NCBI RefSeq assembly: GCF_963664555.1
Contig: NZ_OY761461.1
Location: 2,108,001 to 2,172,000 of the forward strand
DNA length: 64,000 nt
Reading direction: 5' to 3'
From: Labilibaculum sp.
GTDB lineage: Bacteria; Bacteroidota; Bacteroidia; Bacteroidales; Marinifilaceae
The translations under genes were made by a program, and so were the position numbers. Of the stretch, positions 34,525 to 42,729 are shown one piece after another (position 1 is the first letter of the stretch; each line of letters opens with the position of its first letter). The notes under the pieces were generated by a model that was given only the letters and a program-made list of their open reading frames with translations, was not told the DNA's origin and did no database searches.

Positions 34525-36015
34525 TTATGAAAATTCCAACCATGAACTTCCGTCTTGATATTCATCAACACTTGAAATTGAACAATTGTTGTGGTAAGAA
34601 TAGATCAGGTTGTTAATGTCTTGCTGAAGAGAAGACAAACAGTTTTCAATTAAGTCTTTTCTGAATCCTTTTTCAGCAAGATCAATTACTAATCCTGCCG
34701 ATATAATTCTACCTATAGTTCTTCCTAAATCAACTAATTTGCGTTGTGGCAAGTCGGTGTTTAATGAAAAATCCGTTTGCTTTTTAAAGAATTCGGATGC
34801 TTTGCTTGTCAAGTCGAAGTTTTTTAGAAATTGAAACAAGTTGAATTCTTTTTTCTTCTTCATTAGTTTGATTACCATTTCTGAGATTTGAGTGTAGAGC
34901 ATTTCATTTGCTCCTTCAAAAATTTGAAATGGGCGACTATCTACAATTCCTCTGCCACCAATATGACTGAGGCGATAGCCTTTTGCTCCTGAAAGTTGAA
35001 CAAGTGTTTGAGCAGATTCCTGCATTAAATCAGTCACAATGGTTTTCACACTATTGGCCTCAATTCCATCGGCAGAAAGATCATTTTCTATGCTGCTTTT
35101 TGTGCTGCTTCTGGAACAAAATGCCGAGCATATGGTGAAGGCACTTTGGATTTTAGAAATTTGAAATTGTACCTGATCGTAAGAGATTAAGCTCTTGCCG
35201 GCAACTATTCTGTTTTTACATTGATCCAAAGCTTCATCCATCATTCTTTTTATAAAACCGAGTCCCATACCTGGGAATTGCATTCTGCTCCGGTGCAAAA
35301 TATCAAGCATCATTTTAATTCCTGTAGTTTCAGGATTTAATTTGAAATTTTTAGGTATTTCTAAATCCAGCTTGTTTTTTCCATAAGGAATCATGTATAG
35401 GCCGAGGTTGTCGTAGTATTCCTCAACAACAACTTGTTGGTTTTTTTGAGTCACATCGCAAATAAAAAAATCGATATCTCTGCCCAGTTGTCCATCCTGC
35501 TTTTGATGACGGGATGTAATCAGCCAATAATCGGCCAAACCGGTAAGTCCTTGCCAATGTTTCGTTCCTTTAATATGAAAACGATCGTCCTTCTCAGTGT
35601 ATGAAGTTTGCATATTTAAAGCACCACTGCCATGTTCAGGTTCAGTAATCATTAAACCTCCCATATTTTGTTTGGTAAGGAAGCGTTGAAAAATATCTTT
35701 TTTTACGATCTCATTTGCATATTTGGCTACAGGTTCCAGAAAGAGACCTATATTAATTCCAAAGGTTAGCGATAAAGGAAGAGATTCATATGCTGCAGAG
35801 GCTAATATGCCAAGACATTCTTTTACTTTAATGCCACGTCCACCATAGCTTTCAGGAATTGCTACCGAGAAAGGATTTCCAGACATAATCTCCCTCATTA
35901 CCAAGGGGGGCAAACCGCGTTGCGAACTAAATTTATCAATGTCATCCCGTTCGTGAAATACAGATTTAAGAGTCTTTTCAAAAGCCTGTATGTATTCAGA
36001 AAAATTTGTACTCAT
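34525..36015 (-). CDS. acyl-CoA dehydrogenase family protein
   Basis: The 496-aa flavoenzyme has the N-terminal helical domain (IPESYGGRGIKVKECLGIL), the middle beta domain (GGLMITEPEHGSGALNMQTS, IKGTKHWQGL) and the C-terminal helical domain with IGGRGIVDSRPFQIFEGANEM, where the Glu of FEGANE is the expected catalytic base region. It probably forms a C-C double bond in an acyl-CoA or related thioester. A C-terminal extension of about 100 residues is present. No other beta-oxidation or electron-transfer flavoprotein gene is nearby, so the substrate is open. Confidence 0.88.
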   Translation of the reverse strand: MSTNFSEYIQAFEKTLKSVFHERDDIDKFSSQRGLPPLVMREIMSGNPFSVAIPESYGGRGIKVKECLGILASAAYESLPLSLTFGINIGLFLEPVAKYANEIVKKDIFQRFLTKQNMGGLMITEPEHGSGALNMQTSYTEKDDRFHIKGTKHWQGLTGLADYWLITSRHQKQDGQLGRDIDFFICDVTQKNQQVVVEEYYDNLGLYMIPYGKNKLDLEIPKNFKLNPETTGIKMMLDILHRSRMQFPGMGLGFIKRMMDEALDQCKNRIVAGKSLISYDQVQFQISKIQSAFTICSAFCSRSSTKSSIENDLSADGIEANSVKTIVTDLMQESAQTLVQLSGAKGYRLSHIGGRGIVDSRPFQIFEGANEMLYTQISEMVIKLMKKKKEFNLFQFLKNFDLTSKASEFFKKQTDFSLNTDLPQRKLVDLGRTIGRIISAGLVIDLAEKGFRKDLIENCLSSLQQDINNLIYSYHNNCSISSVDEYQDGSSWLEFS

Positions 36016-37246
36016 GTTTTTTGTTTGGTTAATTTATTCTACTTCAAAGGGAAGCAGGTTATTTGCTTTAAACCACAATTAGACCATTGTAATAGTGGTC
36101 ACTTATTTTAATTAGGATTTAGACGCAATAAAAATAAGCTAAATAAACGAATTTAAAAGACTTGATGATCTTTTATTTCCTTTTTGTGAGAGATTATCTT
36201 TCAATATTGAAAGTGTTTGATCTTCATTTAGATAAATAGTGGCTAAAGCTTTGATAAAAATCTAAAGTAGTTATTGGTTAGTTGTATTCATTTTGGGAAT
36301 ATACTTACAGATGCTTTTGGTCTTTATCCCTGACTAAAAAAAGTAAGTTGACTGTTGGTTAAATTTTCTATTTGTTGTTTGTGGATCCGTATTTTTATTA
36401 TTTTACAATGCTACTTATATTTTTTAATTGTTTGATTGTTAGTGTAATATAGCAAATTTTAAGGAGATGATCATAACATCTTTATCCATATTTTTTTTAA
36501 TTTATTTAACCTTTTTTAGGCTAAATATCTCAAGGCTCATCTCATAATTTGGTGCTTTGCAACAAGATGTAAAATATTTAAAATTTAAAAAATTCCTGTT
36601 TTGGGATCATATACTAATGGATGAGTTCAAGCTTAATTCGTTTAATAAATATGTGCTTAAATAAATTCATCAGGAAGTGATAAAATATAATATTCCGGGA
36701 AAGGTATTTTTGCAGGTAATAAAATTTGAGCATTACTGCTTTGAGGAAGCTTTAGTTAAGGTTAAAAGGAAAATAGCTTGTTTAGGGATTGTAACATCAT
36801 TGCTACTGTTCGGGTTTTAATTTATAAAAATGGGTTGATATTTGAAACTGAGAATTCTCTTGCCGGAATTTTTGATTCTGCTATAGGTAAAAAAGATGCA
36901 ATGATTGGACCGATGGGTTTTTGCCGGTTAAGGTTTAGTCTATTAAATTTTAATTCCCCACCGTTATAAGCTAAGTGTTTGCGGTTTTTTTTTTTGATTG
37001 CTGTTTATTTTATTGTTATTGTGTTAATGTGCTGACAATCAGAGTTGTGATCTTTTGTTTAAAATGATTCTTGTATTTGGAGTATGGTTATTTTATATTT
37101 TTTGTACTTTAGCGCCGTTAACGCACACGGAGAAAGAAGTAACCCTTTTTATACCTGTTAATCAAACAGAGCAAAAAGTTAATCTGTTTTGATGATTATA
37201 GATATACAATTTTGTGTTTAGGATTTAATGATAATAGGAATTAGCT
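36016..37246. other. long intergenic region without a supported gene
   Basis: 1.23 kb of very AT-rich DNA. A GACCA/TGGTC imperfect palindrome lies at 36082-36100, upstream of the acyl-CoA dehydrogenase. A 63-codon frame at 36778-36969 reads partly like protein (SAIGKKDAMIGPMGF) but has no homologue I recognise. A weak -7-like TACTTTAG is at 37105-37112, upstream of kdgK. The region may hold decayed genes or an unannotated RNA. Confidence 0.4.
37161..37193. promoter_or_regulatory. inverted repeat upstream of kdgK
   Basis: ATCAAACAGA (37161-37170) and TCTGTTTTGAT (37183-37193) are inverted with one bulge; 54 bp before the kdgK start. It could be an operator or leader hairpin. Confidence 0.35.
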
Positions 37247-38278
37247 ATGAATAAAAAAGTAATCACTTTTGGAGAAATCATGTTACGATTGGCAACACCT
37301 GATTACAAACGTTTTTTACAAAACAACACATTTCATTCTACTTATGGTGGTGGCGAGATGAATGTATCTGTGTCATTAGCAAATTTTGGAATTCCAACGG
37401 CCTATATTACCCGTTTACCTGAGAATGATATTGGAAAATCATGCAAAGAAAGGCTAAATGAATTTGGTGTGGACACGCGTCATATTGTTTTTGGCGGGGA
37501 ACGTTTGGGTATTTATTTTCTGGAAACAGGTGCTGTGGCCAGAGGTTCTAAAGTGGTTTACGATCGCGCCAATTCGGCATTTACTGGATTTACAAAAGGC
37601 ATGATTGATTGGAGTGATATATTTCAGGATGCGGGCTGGTTTCATTGGACGGGTATTACGCCTGCTATTTCTTCAGGTGCTACTGAGGTATTGGTAGAAG
37701 CACTAACGAAAGCAAACGAAATGGGAATATGCGTATCCTGTGATGTGAATTACCGCAGCAAGCTTTGGAAAGAGGACAATAAGGTGGAAGAAGTAATGCC
37801 TGACTTAATCGCTAAAACGAACGTGCTGATAGGAAATGAGTTTGATGCAGGTAAGGTTTTGGGTATTCAGACCAATTTGCCTGCAGATGCTGAGTATTCA
37901 AATGAAACTTTTGGTGCTGTATCAAAACTTTTGATGGAAAAGTACCCACGACTTGAAAAAATCATTACTACTCGACGAGGAACTATTAGTGCAAATCACA
38001 ATAGTTGGGTGGGAATAATGTTTGATGGAAATCAGGTGTTGGAATCATTAACTTATCAAATGACTCATATTGTCGATCGTGTAGGCGGTGGGGATGCGTT
38101 AATGGCTGGATTAATTTATGGTTTCCTTACTTATCCCAACAATTCTCAAAAAATAATTGATTTTGCTGTTGCATCCTCATTTTTAAAACACACAATTTCT
38201 GGTGATGTGAATGATGTTAGCGTAGAAGAAGTGGAACAGTTGATGAAAGGGGATTTGGGCGGTAAAATAGATTGGTAG
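37247..38278 (+). CDS. kdgK: 2-keto-3-deoxygluconate kinase (PfkB family)
   Basis: The 343-aa sugar kinase has the PfkB N-terminal pattern (ITFGEIMLRLATPDYKRF, then GGGEMNVSVSLANFG) and the C-terminal catalytic motif DRVGGGDALMAGLIYG with the base Asp. The early LRLATP and STYGGGEMN features fit Bacteroidota KDG kinases, which phosphorylate 2-keto-3-deoxygluconate from uronate degradation to KDPG. The usual partner aldolase (eda) is not adjacent, so assignment to KDG rests on sequence pattern alone. Confidence 0.8.
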   Translation: MNKKVITFGEIMLRLATPDYKRFLQNNTFHSTYGGGEMNVSVSLANFGIPTAYITRLPENDIGKSCKERLNEFGVDTRHIVFGGERLGIYFLETGAVARGSKVVYDRANSAFTGFTKGMIDWSDIFQDAGWFHWTGITPAISSGATEVLVEALTKANEMGICVSCDVNYRSKLWKEDNKVEEVMPDLIAKTNVLIGNEFDAGKVLGIQTNLPADAEYSNETFGAVSKLLMEKYPRLEKIITTRRGTISANHNSWVGIMFDGNQVLESLTYQMTHIVDRVGGGDALMAGLIYGFLTYPNNSQKIIDFAVASSFLKHTISGDVNDVSVEEVEQLMKGDLGGKIDW

Positions 38279-38405
38279 CAAACTTTCTTAAAATACATTA
38301 TTGTTTTCGAATATATTGGTCTTGAATCCGTAGGAGCAAGTGTTACGAGCTTTTACAAACCCTAATCGGGCTCTCATTTTTGGAATATGTTTTTATTTTG
38401 AGCAT

Positions 38406-38438
38406 AAAAAAAAACTCATCAATTTCCTGATGAGTTTT
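38406..38438 (-). terminator. terminator of tRNA-Arg copy 1
   Basis: AAAACTCATCA / TGATGAGTTTT with 6-nt loop. The A-run on the plus strand gives a U-tract on the transcribed minus strand. Confidence 0.85.
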
Positions 38439-38441
38439 CTG

Positions 38442-38515
38442 TGAACGCGGAGGGATTCGAACCCCCAACCTCTACGGCCGTAACGTAGTGCACTATCCAG
38501 TTATGCTACGCATCC
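38442..38515 (-). tRNA. tRNA-Arg(ACG), copy 1
   Basis: On the minus strand 74 nt fold into a full cloverleaf. The acceptor GGATGCG pairs with CGCGTTC; the anticodon stem CTACG / CGTAG carries loop TTACGGC, giving anticodon ACG (Arg, CGN codons after A-to-I editing). The T-arm contains GGTTCGAATCC-like bases. CCA is not encoded. A promoter lies 16-50 nt upstream and a terminator directly downstream. Confidence 0.95.
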
Positions 38516-38536
38516 TTTTTCCTTTTTAAGGCGGTG

Positions 38537-38568
38537 CAAATATAGTTAATTTTCTATTAATACTGCAA
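38537..38568 (-). promoter_or_regulatory. promoter of tRNA-Arg copy 1
   Basis: On the minus strand TTG (38566-38568), a 21-nt spacer and TATATTTG (38537-38544) match the consensus. Confidence 0.75.
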
Positions 38569-38626
38569 GTTTACATTTAATTATTACGAAAAAAAATGTC
38601 TTTTGTTTAAATTAAGATTTAAATAG

Positions 38627-38750
38627 AAAACTCACTAATTTTTTGATGAGTTTCTGTAAACACAAAGGGATTATTTCTCGTCATAAATAAGTTACGAACT
38701 ACAATTTATGAGTGAACAAGCCCGAGTCAGTCATGCACTATACAGTAATA
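38627..38750 (-). pseudogene. decayed third copy of the tRNA-Arg unit
   Basis: Bases 38627-38675 align with the terminator and tRNA 3' end of the intact copies (AAAACTCA, AATTT, TGATGAGTTT, CTGT-AAC, AGGGATT kept), with changes mainly C to T and G to A. Bases 38734-38750 (TGCACTATACAGTAATA) resemble the D-arm part of the intact gene. The spacing between these parts is about 30 nt longer than in an intact tRNA. The cloverleaf is destroyed. Confidence 0.55.
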
Positions 38751-38814
38751 CTTTTAGTTTTTTGATTTTCAGTTGTTTGTTCGGATGATTTAAACGGATA
38801 TATTTTAAAAACAA

Positions 38815-38842
38815 AAAACTCACCAATTTCCTGATGAGTTTT
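38815..38842 (-). terminator. terminator of tRNA-Arg copy 2
   Basis: AAAACTCACCA / TGATGAGTTTT with one mismatch and the same 6-nt loop as copy 1. Confidence 0.75.
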
Positions 38843-38845
38843 CTG

Positions 38846-38919
38846 TGAACGCGGAGGGATTCGAACCCCCAACCTCTACGGCCGTAACGTAGTGCACTAT
38901 CCAGTTATGCTACGCATCC
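38846..38919 (-). tRNA. tRNA-Arg(ACG), copy 2
   Basis: Identical over 74 nt to copy 1, 404 bp away, on the same strand. It has its own terminator and its own -7 element, so the duplicated unit includes promoter, gene and terminator. Confidence 0.95.
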
Positions 38920-38942
38920 ATGATTACCTCGGTAATGCGGTG

Positions 38943-38977
38943 CAAATATAGATAAATTTTACATTTTAGGTTTACAA
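38943..38977 (-). promoter_or_regulatory. promoter of tRNA-Arg copy 2
   Basis: TATATTTG on the minus strand (38943-38950), with the same GCGGTGCAAATATAG context as copy 1. The nearest TTG (38975-38977) is 24 nt away. Confidence 0.55.
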
Positions 38978-39137
38978 TTGGTGTCTTTTTTTTTATAAAA
39001 ATGAGACGCCGGAAGAGAGCTTGTATTAAAAAACTCTAAATCTTTTAGTTAGGATTTTAGTTGCGGTTTAAAAAAACTAAATTTACGTTATTCATGATTA
39101 TTTTTTCATTGAATCAAGTATAATGCTTCAGGTTTTG

Positions 39138-39145
39138 TACTTTTG
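39138..39145 (+). promoter_or_regulatory. -7 element of asmA-like gene
   Basis: TACTTTTG; TTG at 39109-39111 is 26 nt upstream, longer than usual. Predicted leader about 26 nt. Confidence 0.4.
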
Positions 39146-39175
39146 TTATGTAAAACCATATAAATAAATGATATA

Positions 39176-41653
39176 ATGAAGAAGTTTCTAAAATTTTTTG
39201 GAGGATTTGTAGTCTTACTTTTAGCGCTGCTAATCATTTTACCCTTTTTCTTTAAAGATAAAATACTGGAGCGGGTAAAAACCGAAATTAATAATACGAT
39301 AGATGCCAAGGTTGAAATAGGAGGTTTGTCATTATCGATGTTCAAAAATTTCCCAAACCTTTATGTTGAGCTTGAAGATGTTACTGTTGTTGGTAAAAAT
39401 GAATTTGCAAACGACACTTTAGCTTCAGTTGGTAGTTTATATACAGCAGTCGATTTGGGTTCAGCATTGTCCGGCACTCAAATAAAAGTTGGGGCAATTG
39501 TGCTGGCCAACGCAAAAGTAAATGCTGTTGTTTTGGAATTGGGTAAAGCAAATTGGGATATTGTAAAAGAATCTGATGAGGCAGTGGTGGAAGAGGAGAC
39601 TGGTGGGGCTTCCGATTTTAAAGTGATTTTTGAAGAAGTTCGTATTGAAGATTTCTTTTTGCGTTACGCGGATGCATCCATAAAAACGGTTCTTGTTGTA
39701 GATGATTTGGATTTGACTCTAAATGGTGATTTTTCAATGAAATCAACGAATTTAAATGTGAAGTCGCAAATTACAGGAATTGATTTGGATTACGATGGCG
39801 TAAAATATCTGAAAAAGGCGAATGTTACGCTTGATGCTGTTCTGGGAGCTGACCTTCAGAATATGATATTCACATTTAAAGAGAATAAGCTCACATTAAA
39901 TGAACTTGTATTTGGTGTAGATGGAAATATTGGAATGTTGGAAGATGGCTATAATCTGGATTTGAAAATGAATGCCCAAGAGGCAGATTTCAAAACTTTA
40001 CTTTCAATGGTTCCTGATGTATTCAAAGCCGATCTTAAAGGATTAGAGACTAATGGAACTCTGGTATTAACAGCTTTCGTAAAAGGGGACTATAAAGAAG
40101 ATTATATCCCGTCATTTGGTGCTAAGTTAGCTGTTCATAAGGCTAGCCTTAAATATCCTGATTTAAAAGAGTCGATTAACGATATTACTATAAATGCGGA
40201 AGTAAAACATCCGGGAGGAGATCTGGATTTATTGACAGCTGATGTAAATTCATTTCATTTTGAGGTTGCCAACAATCCATTTGATGCAGAAATACATGTA
40301 AAGAATCCAATATCAGATCCTTACGTGAATGGTTTATTTAAAGGAGTGATTGATTTTGCAAAAATTCGTCACGCAATCCCAATGGATAGTATCAAAATTA
40401 CAGGTGTTGTTACTTCTGATGTTAGTTTTAGCGGAAAAATGTCTGCTATAGAAAAGGAAGAGTATGAAAAAATTACGACCAAAGGAGATGTGAAATTGAA
40501 AAACTTTGAATTCTCCACTCCTGATTTTCCTCAAGGAATTAAGATCATAAGTTCTGTTTTAAATTTTACGCCAAAATACATTAGTCTGACTTCTTTCAAC
40601 TCCAAAATAGGAGTTTCTGATATTCAGTTAACAGGAAAAATTGAGGACTATATCCCTTACGTTTTAAAAGATAAAGTTTTAAAAGGAAACTTCATTTTGA
40701 GTTCAAATTTATTTGATATAAATGAATTTATGACTGAGGAAGAGGATGCAAAAGCAGTTTCGGATACAATTCCATTAAGCGTGATTGAAATTCCGGCTAA
40801 TTTAGACTTAAAATTGGTTTCTTCGATGAAACTGATACGGTTCGATAAAATGAATATCGAAAATATGAAGGGACTAATTGTTGTTAAAAATGCTAAAGCA
40901 CAGTTAACTGACTTATCCATGGATATGTTAAAAGGCTCGATGACAATGAATGGTTCCTACAATACTAAGAATATTCAGAAACCAGCCATTGATTTTGGTT
41001 TGGATGTGAAGGATTTTGATATCAATTCAGCATACGAATCATTAAGCATGATTAAAAAGATGCTCCCAATTGCTATGAATTGTTCCGGTAAGATTTCATC
41101 CGATTTAAAGATTACATCTTTGCTTGATCAGGAAATGAATCCGGTAATGAATACATTGAATGGAAATGGAGCAATTCATTCCAAAATGATTGTGATAAAA
41201 GATAATAAAGCTTTCGACGCCTTAGCTGCAGCATTAAAAAATGACAAATACAAACGGATTTCGATAACTCAATTCGATATGAATTTTGTAATTACTGATG
41301 GAAATGTGGAGGTAAAGCCGTTTGAAGCTAAAGTTGCAGGTCATCCGGCACAAATTTACGGAACTCAGTCTGTTGATGGAAAATTGAATTTTACCATGGA
41401 TATGAAATTGCCAAAAGATGAGTTGGGCAAAGAGGTAAATCAGTATTTCGATAAATTACCTGGTTTCGATGAAGTTAAAGAGCTTGATGTTGCTGTGAAG
41501 ATTACAGGTACAGTTGATAATCCTAATGTGAAGCTTGATTTAAGTAAAGCAATTAAGCAGGCTCAGCAGGCTGTGGCCAAAGAGTTGGAACGACGGGCCA
41601 AGAAAGAATTGGAAAAGAAAGGGAAAGATTTACTGAAGAAATTATTTAAGTAG
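39176..41653 (+). CDS. AsmA-family envelope protein
   Basis: The 825-aa protein has one N-terminal transmembrane helix (about 8-26) and a typical AsmA start (KTEINNTIDAKVEIGGLSLS, MFKNFPNLYVELEDVTVVGK). A long beta-rich periplasmic region with repeated xxVxGxxxNPxVKLDL-type strands follows. It ends in a Lys/Ala-rich helix (ELERRAKKELEKKGKDLLKK). AsmA proteins span the periplasm and help move phospholipids to the outer membrane. It is transcribed alone and followed by a good terminator. It differs from the DUF748-like protein at 9565. Confidence 0.88.
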   Translation: MKKFLKFFGGFVVLLLALLIILPFFFKDKILERVKTEINNTIDAKVEIGGLSLSMFKNFPNLYVELEDVTVVGKNEFANDTLASVGSLYTAVDLGSALSGTQIKVGAIVLANAKVNAVVLELGKANWDIVKESDEAVVEEETGGASDFKVIFEEVRIEDFFLRYADASIKTVLVVDDLDLTLNGDFSMKSTNLNVKSQITGIDLDYDGVKYLKKANVTLDAVLGADLQNMIFTFKENKLTLNELVFGVDGNIGMLEDGYNLDLKMNAQEADFKTLLSMVPDVFKADLKGLETNGTLVLTAFVKGDYKEDYIPSFGAKLAVHKASLKYPDLKESINDITINAEVKHPGGDLDLLTADVNSFHFEVANNPFDAEIHVKNPISDPYVNGLFKGVIDFAKIRHAIPMDSIKITGVVTSDVSFSGKMSAIEKEEYEKITTKGDVKLKNFEFSTPDFPQGIKIISSVLNFTPKYISLTSFNSKIGVSDIQLTGKIEDYIPYVLKDKVLKGNFILSSNLFDINEFMTEEEDAKAVSDTIPLSVIEIPANLDLKLVSSMKLIRFDKMNIENMKGLIVVKNAKAQLTDLSMDMLKGSMTMNGSYNTKNIQKPAIDFGLDVKDFDINSAYESLSMIKKMLPIAMNCSGKISSDLKITSLLDQEMNPVMNTLNGNGAIHSKMIVIKDNKAFDALAAALKNDKYKRISITQFDMNFVITDGNVEVKPFEAKVAGHPAQIYGTQSVDGKLNFTMDMKLPKDELGKEVNQYFDKLPGFDEVKELDVAVKITGTVDNPNVKLDLSKAIKQAQQAVAKELERRAKKELEKKGKDLLKKLFK

Positions 41654-41676
41654 AAGGAGCACTGCATTTAATATAG

Positions 41677-41708
41677 AACGGAGAATCATTAAGGTTCTCC
41701 GTTTTTTT
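41677..41708 (+). terminator. intrinsic terminator after asmA-like gene
   Basis: AACGGAGAA / TTCTCCGTT (9 bp) with a 9-nt loop and seven T. Confidence 0.88.
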
Positions 41709-41768
41709 ATTGTTAGAATATAATTTTGCTTGATAAGGAGATTGTGGAATGATTATTGTTATAATCAT

Positions 41769-41799
41769 AAAGTTGAAAATTTTAATCGTTTTCAACTTT
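41769..41799. promoter_or_regulatory. perfect 11-bp inverted repeat upstream of plug-like gene
   Basis: AAAGTTGAAAA and TTTTCAACTTT around a 9-nt centre, ending 25 bp before the ATG. It could be an operator or a leader hairpin. Confidence 0.5.
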
Positions 41800-41824
41800 A
41801 CACCAATCATTAAAAATTAATCAA

Positions 41825-42364
41825 ATGATAAGAATTCTTCTTGTAATATTAGTGTCAGTTTTATATATAAGCGAAGTCCAGGCGCAAAGCCATTTACATA
41901 CGGATTATGCTTCAATTCCTGATCCGACAAAACAATCTTTGGTTTTGTTGGATGGGGAACAGTATTTAGATCCTGAGTTTATGCATAGTATTGATGCAAA
42001 CACAATTCAAAACCTTGAAATTCTTAAAGGTGATGATGTACAATCTTATGTCGATAAATATGGTGTTTTGGCGCTCAATGGTATAATTGTTTATCAAACC
42101 AAGAGTTTTGTGGCAAAAGGATGGTACAATCGATTTGCAAAGCATCAGTTAGAAATCAATAATATCTTGCAACAGGCAAATTTCGACTATAAAGATTACA
42201 GAGTATTTGTAAATGATGAGTTATTGGATAATGGCAATCTGCAGACTTGGGAACCTCTATTGGAGAACAAACAAATTACACATGTTGGTTTTCAATCAAT
42301 AGGATTTGGTGAGGAAAAAGGGGAGATACGAGTTGTATGCAAAGCTCAGGATGAAGAAAAATAG
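41825..42364 (+). CDS. secreted stand-alone TonB-plug-like protein
   Basis: The 179-aa protein has a signal peptide (1-20, ending SEVQAQ). Residues about 38-95 read SLVLLDGEQYLD, IDANTIQNLEILKGDDVQSY and YGVLALNGIIVYQTK. This matches the plug-domain pattern of TonB-dependent receptors (DG, then IxxIexLKG, then YGxxAxNGxIxixTK), but no beta barrel follows. The rest (to 179) is an unrecognised alpha-beta segment. It may be a periplasmic or surface adaptor. It is a single gene with its own upstream palindrome and downstream hairpin. Confidence 0.6.
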   Translation: MIRILLVILVSVLYISEVQAQSHLHTDYASIPDPTKQSLVLLDGEQYLDPEFMHSIDANTIQNLEILKGDDVQSYVDKYGVLALNGIIVYQTKSFVAKGWYNRFAKHQLEINNILQQANFDYKDYRVFVNDELLDNGNLQTWEPLLENKQITHVGFQSIGFGEEKGEIRVVCKAQDEEK

Positions 42365-42432
42365 AGTTTAAATTTAGTCTTCATAAAGTACAACGAAATT
42401 ATCTGGAATTTTATAAAATTAAAGGCATGAAA

Positions 42433-42458
42433 AAGGGATGGCAACCACTCCATCCCTT
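42433..42458 (+). terminator. hairpin element copy A
   Basis: AAGGGATGG / CCATCCCTT with loop CAACCACT, ending the plug-like gene. Followed by TTCACTTTATAACC, which recurs after copy B. Confidence 0.65.
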
Positions 42459-42588
42459 CTCTAATTCACTTTATAACCTGAATTTTCAATTGAGAATTCA
42501 ACTTAAATATAGGAATAAATTTTTTATTGTCAAGTAATTGATAAATATATTGATAATTTACGATGAAAAATACTAATTATTGGACAAC

Positions 42589-42620
42589 AAAAAAGGATGG
42601 TAACCACCCCATCCTTTTTT
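42589..42620. terminator. hairpin element copy B
   Basis: AAAAAAGGATGG / CCATCCTTTTTT with loop TAACCACC, a second version of the element at 42433. It has T-runs on both strands and would end the minus-strand efflux operon. The 365-bp gap 42365-42729 has no other feature. Confidence 0.75.
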
Positions 42621-42729
42621 AATCTATTCACTTTAAACCTTAAAAACGGAAACCGTTTTGCTACTTCTACGCTAAGGGTTTCAAAAAAGTTATACGAAAA
42701 GTGATATTTTTAATGAATCTACATAAGTA

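Noticed and set aside
36778..36969. A 63-codon plus-strand frame in the long intergenic region
   Set aside because: No start context, no recognised family and very AT-rich surroundings; kept only as a note in the intergenic entry.
42427..42540. Small frame starting MKKGWQPLHPF
   Set aside because: The coding bases are the arms of a terminator hairpin, and there is no promoter.
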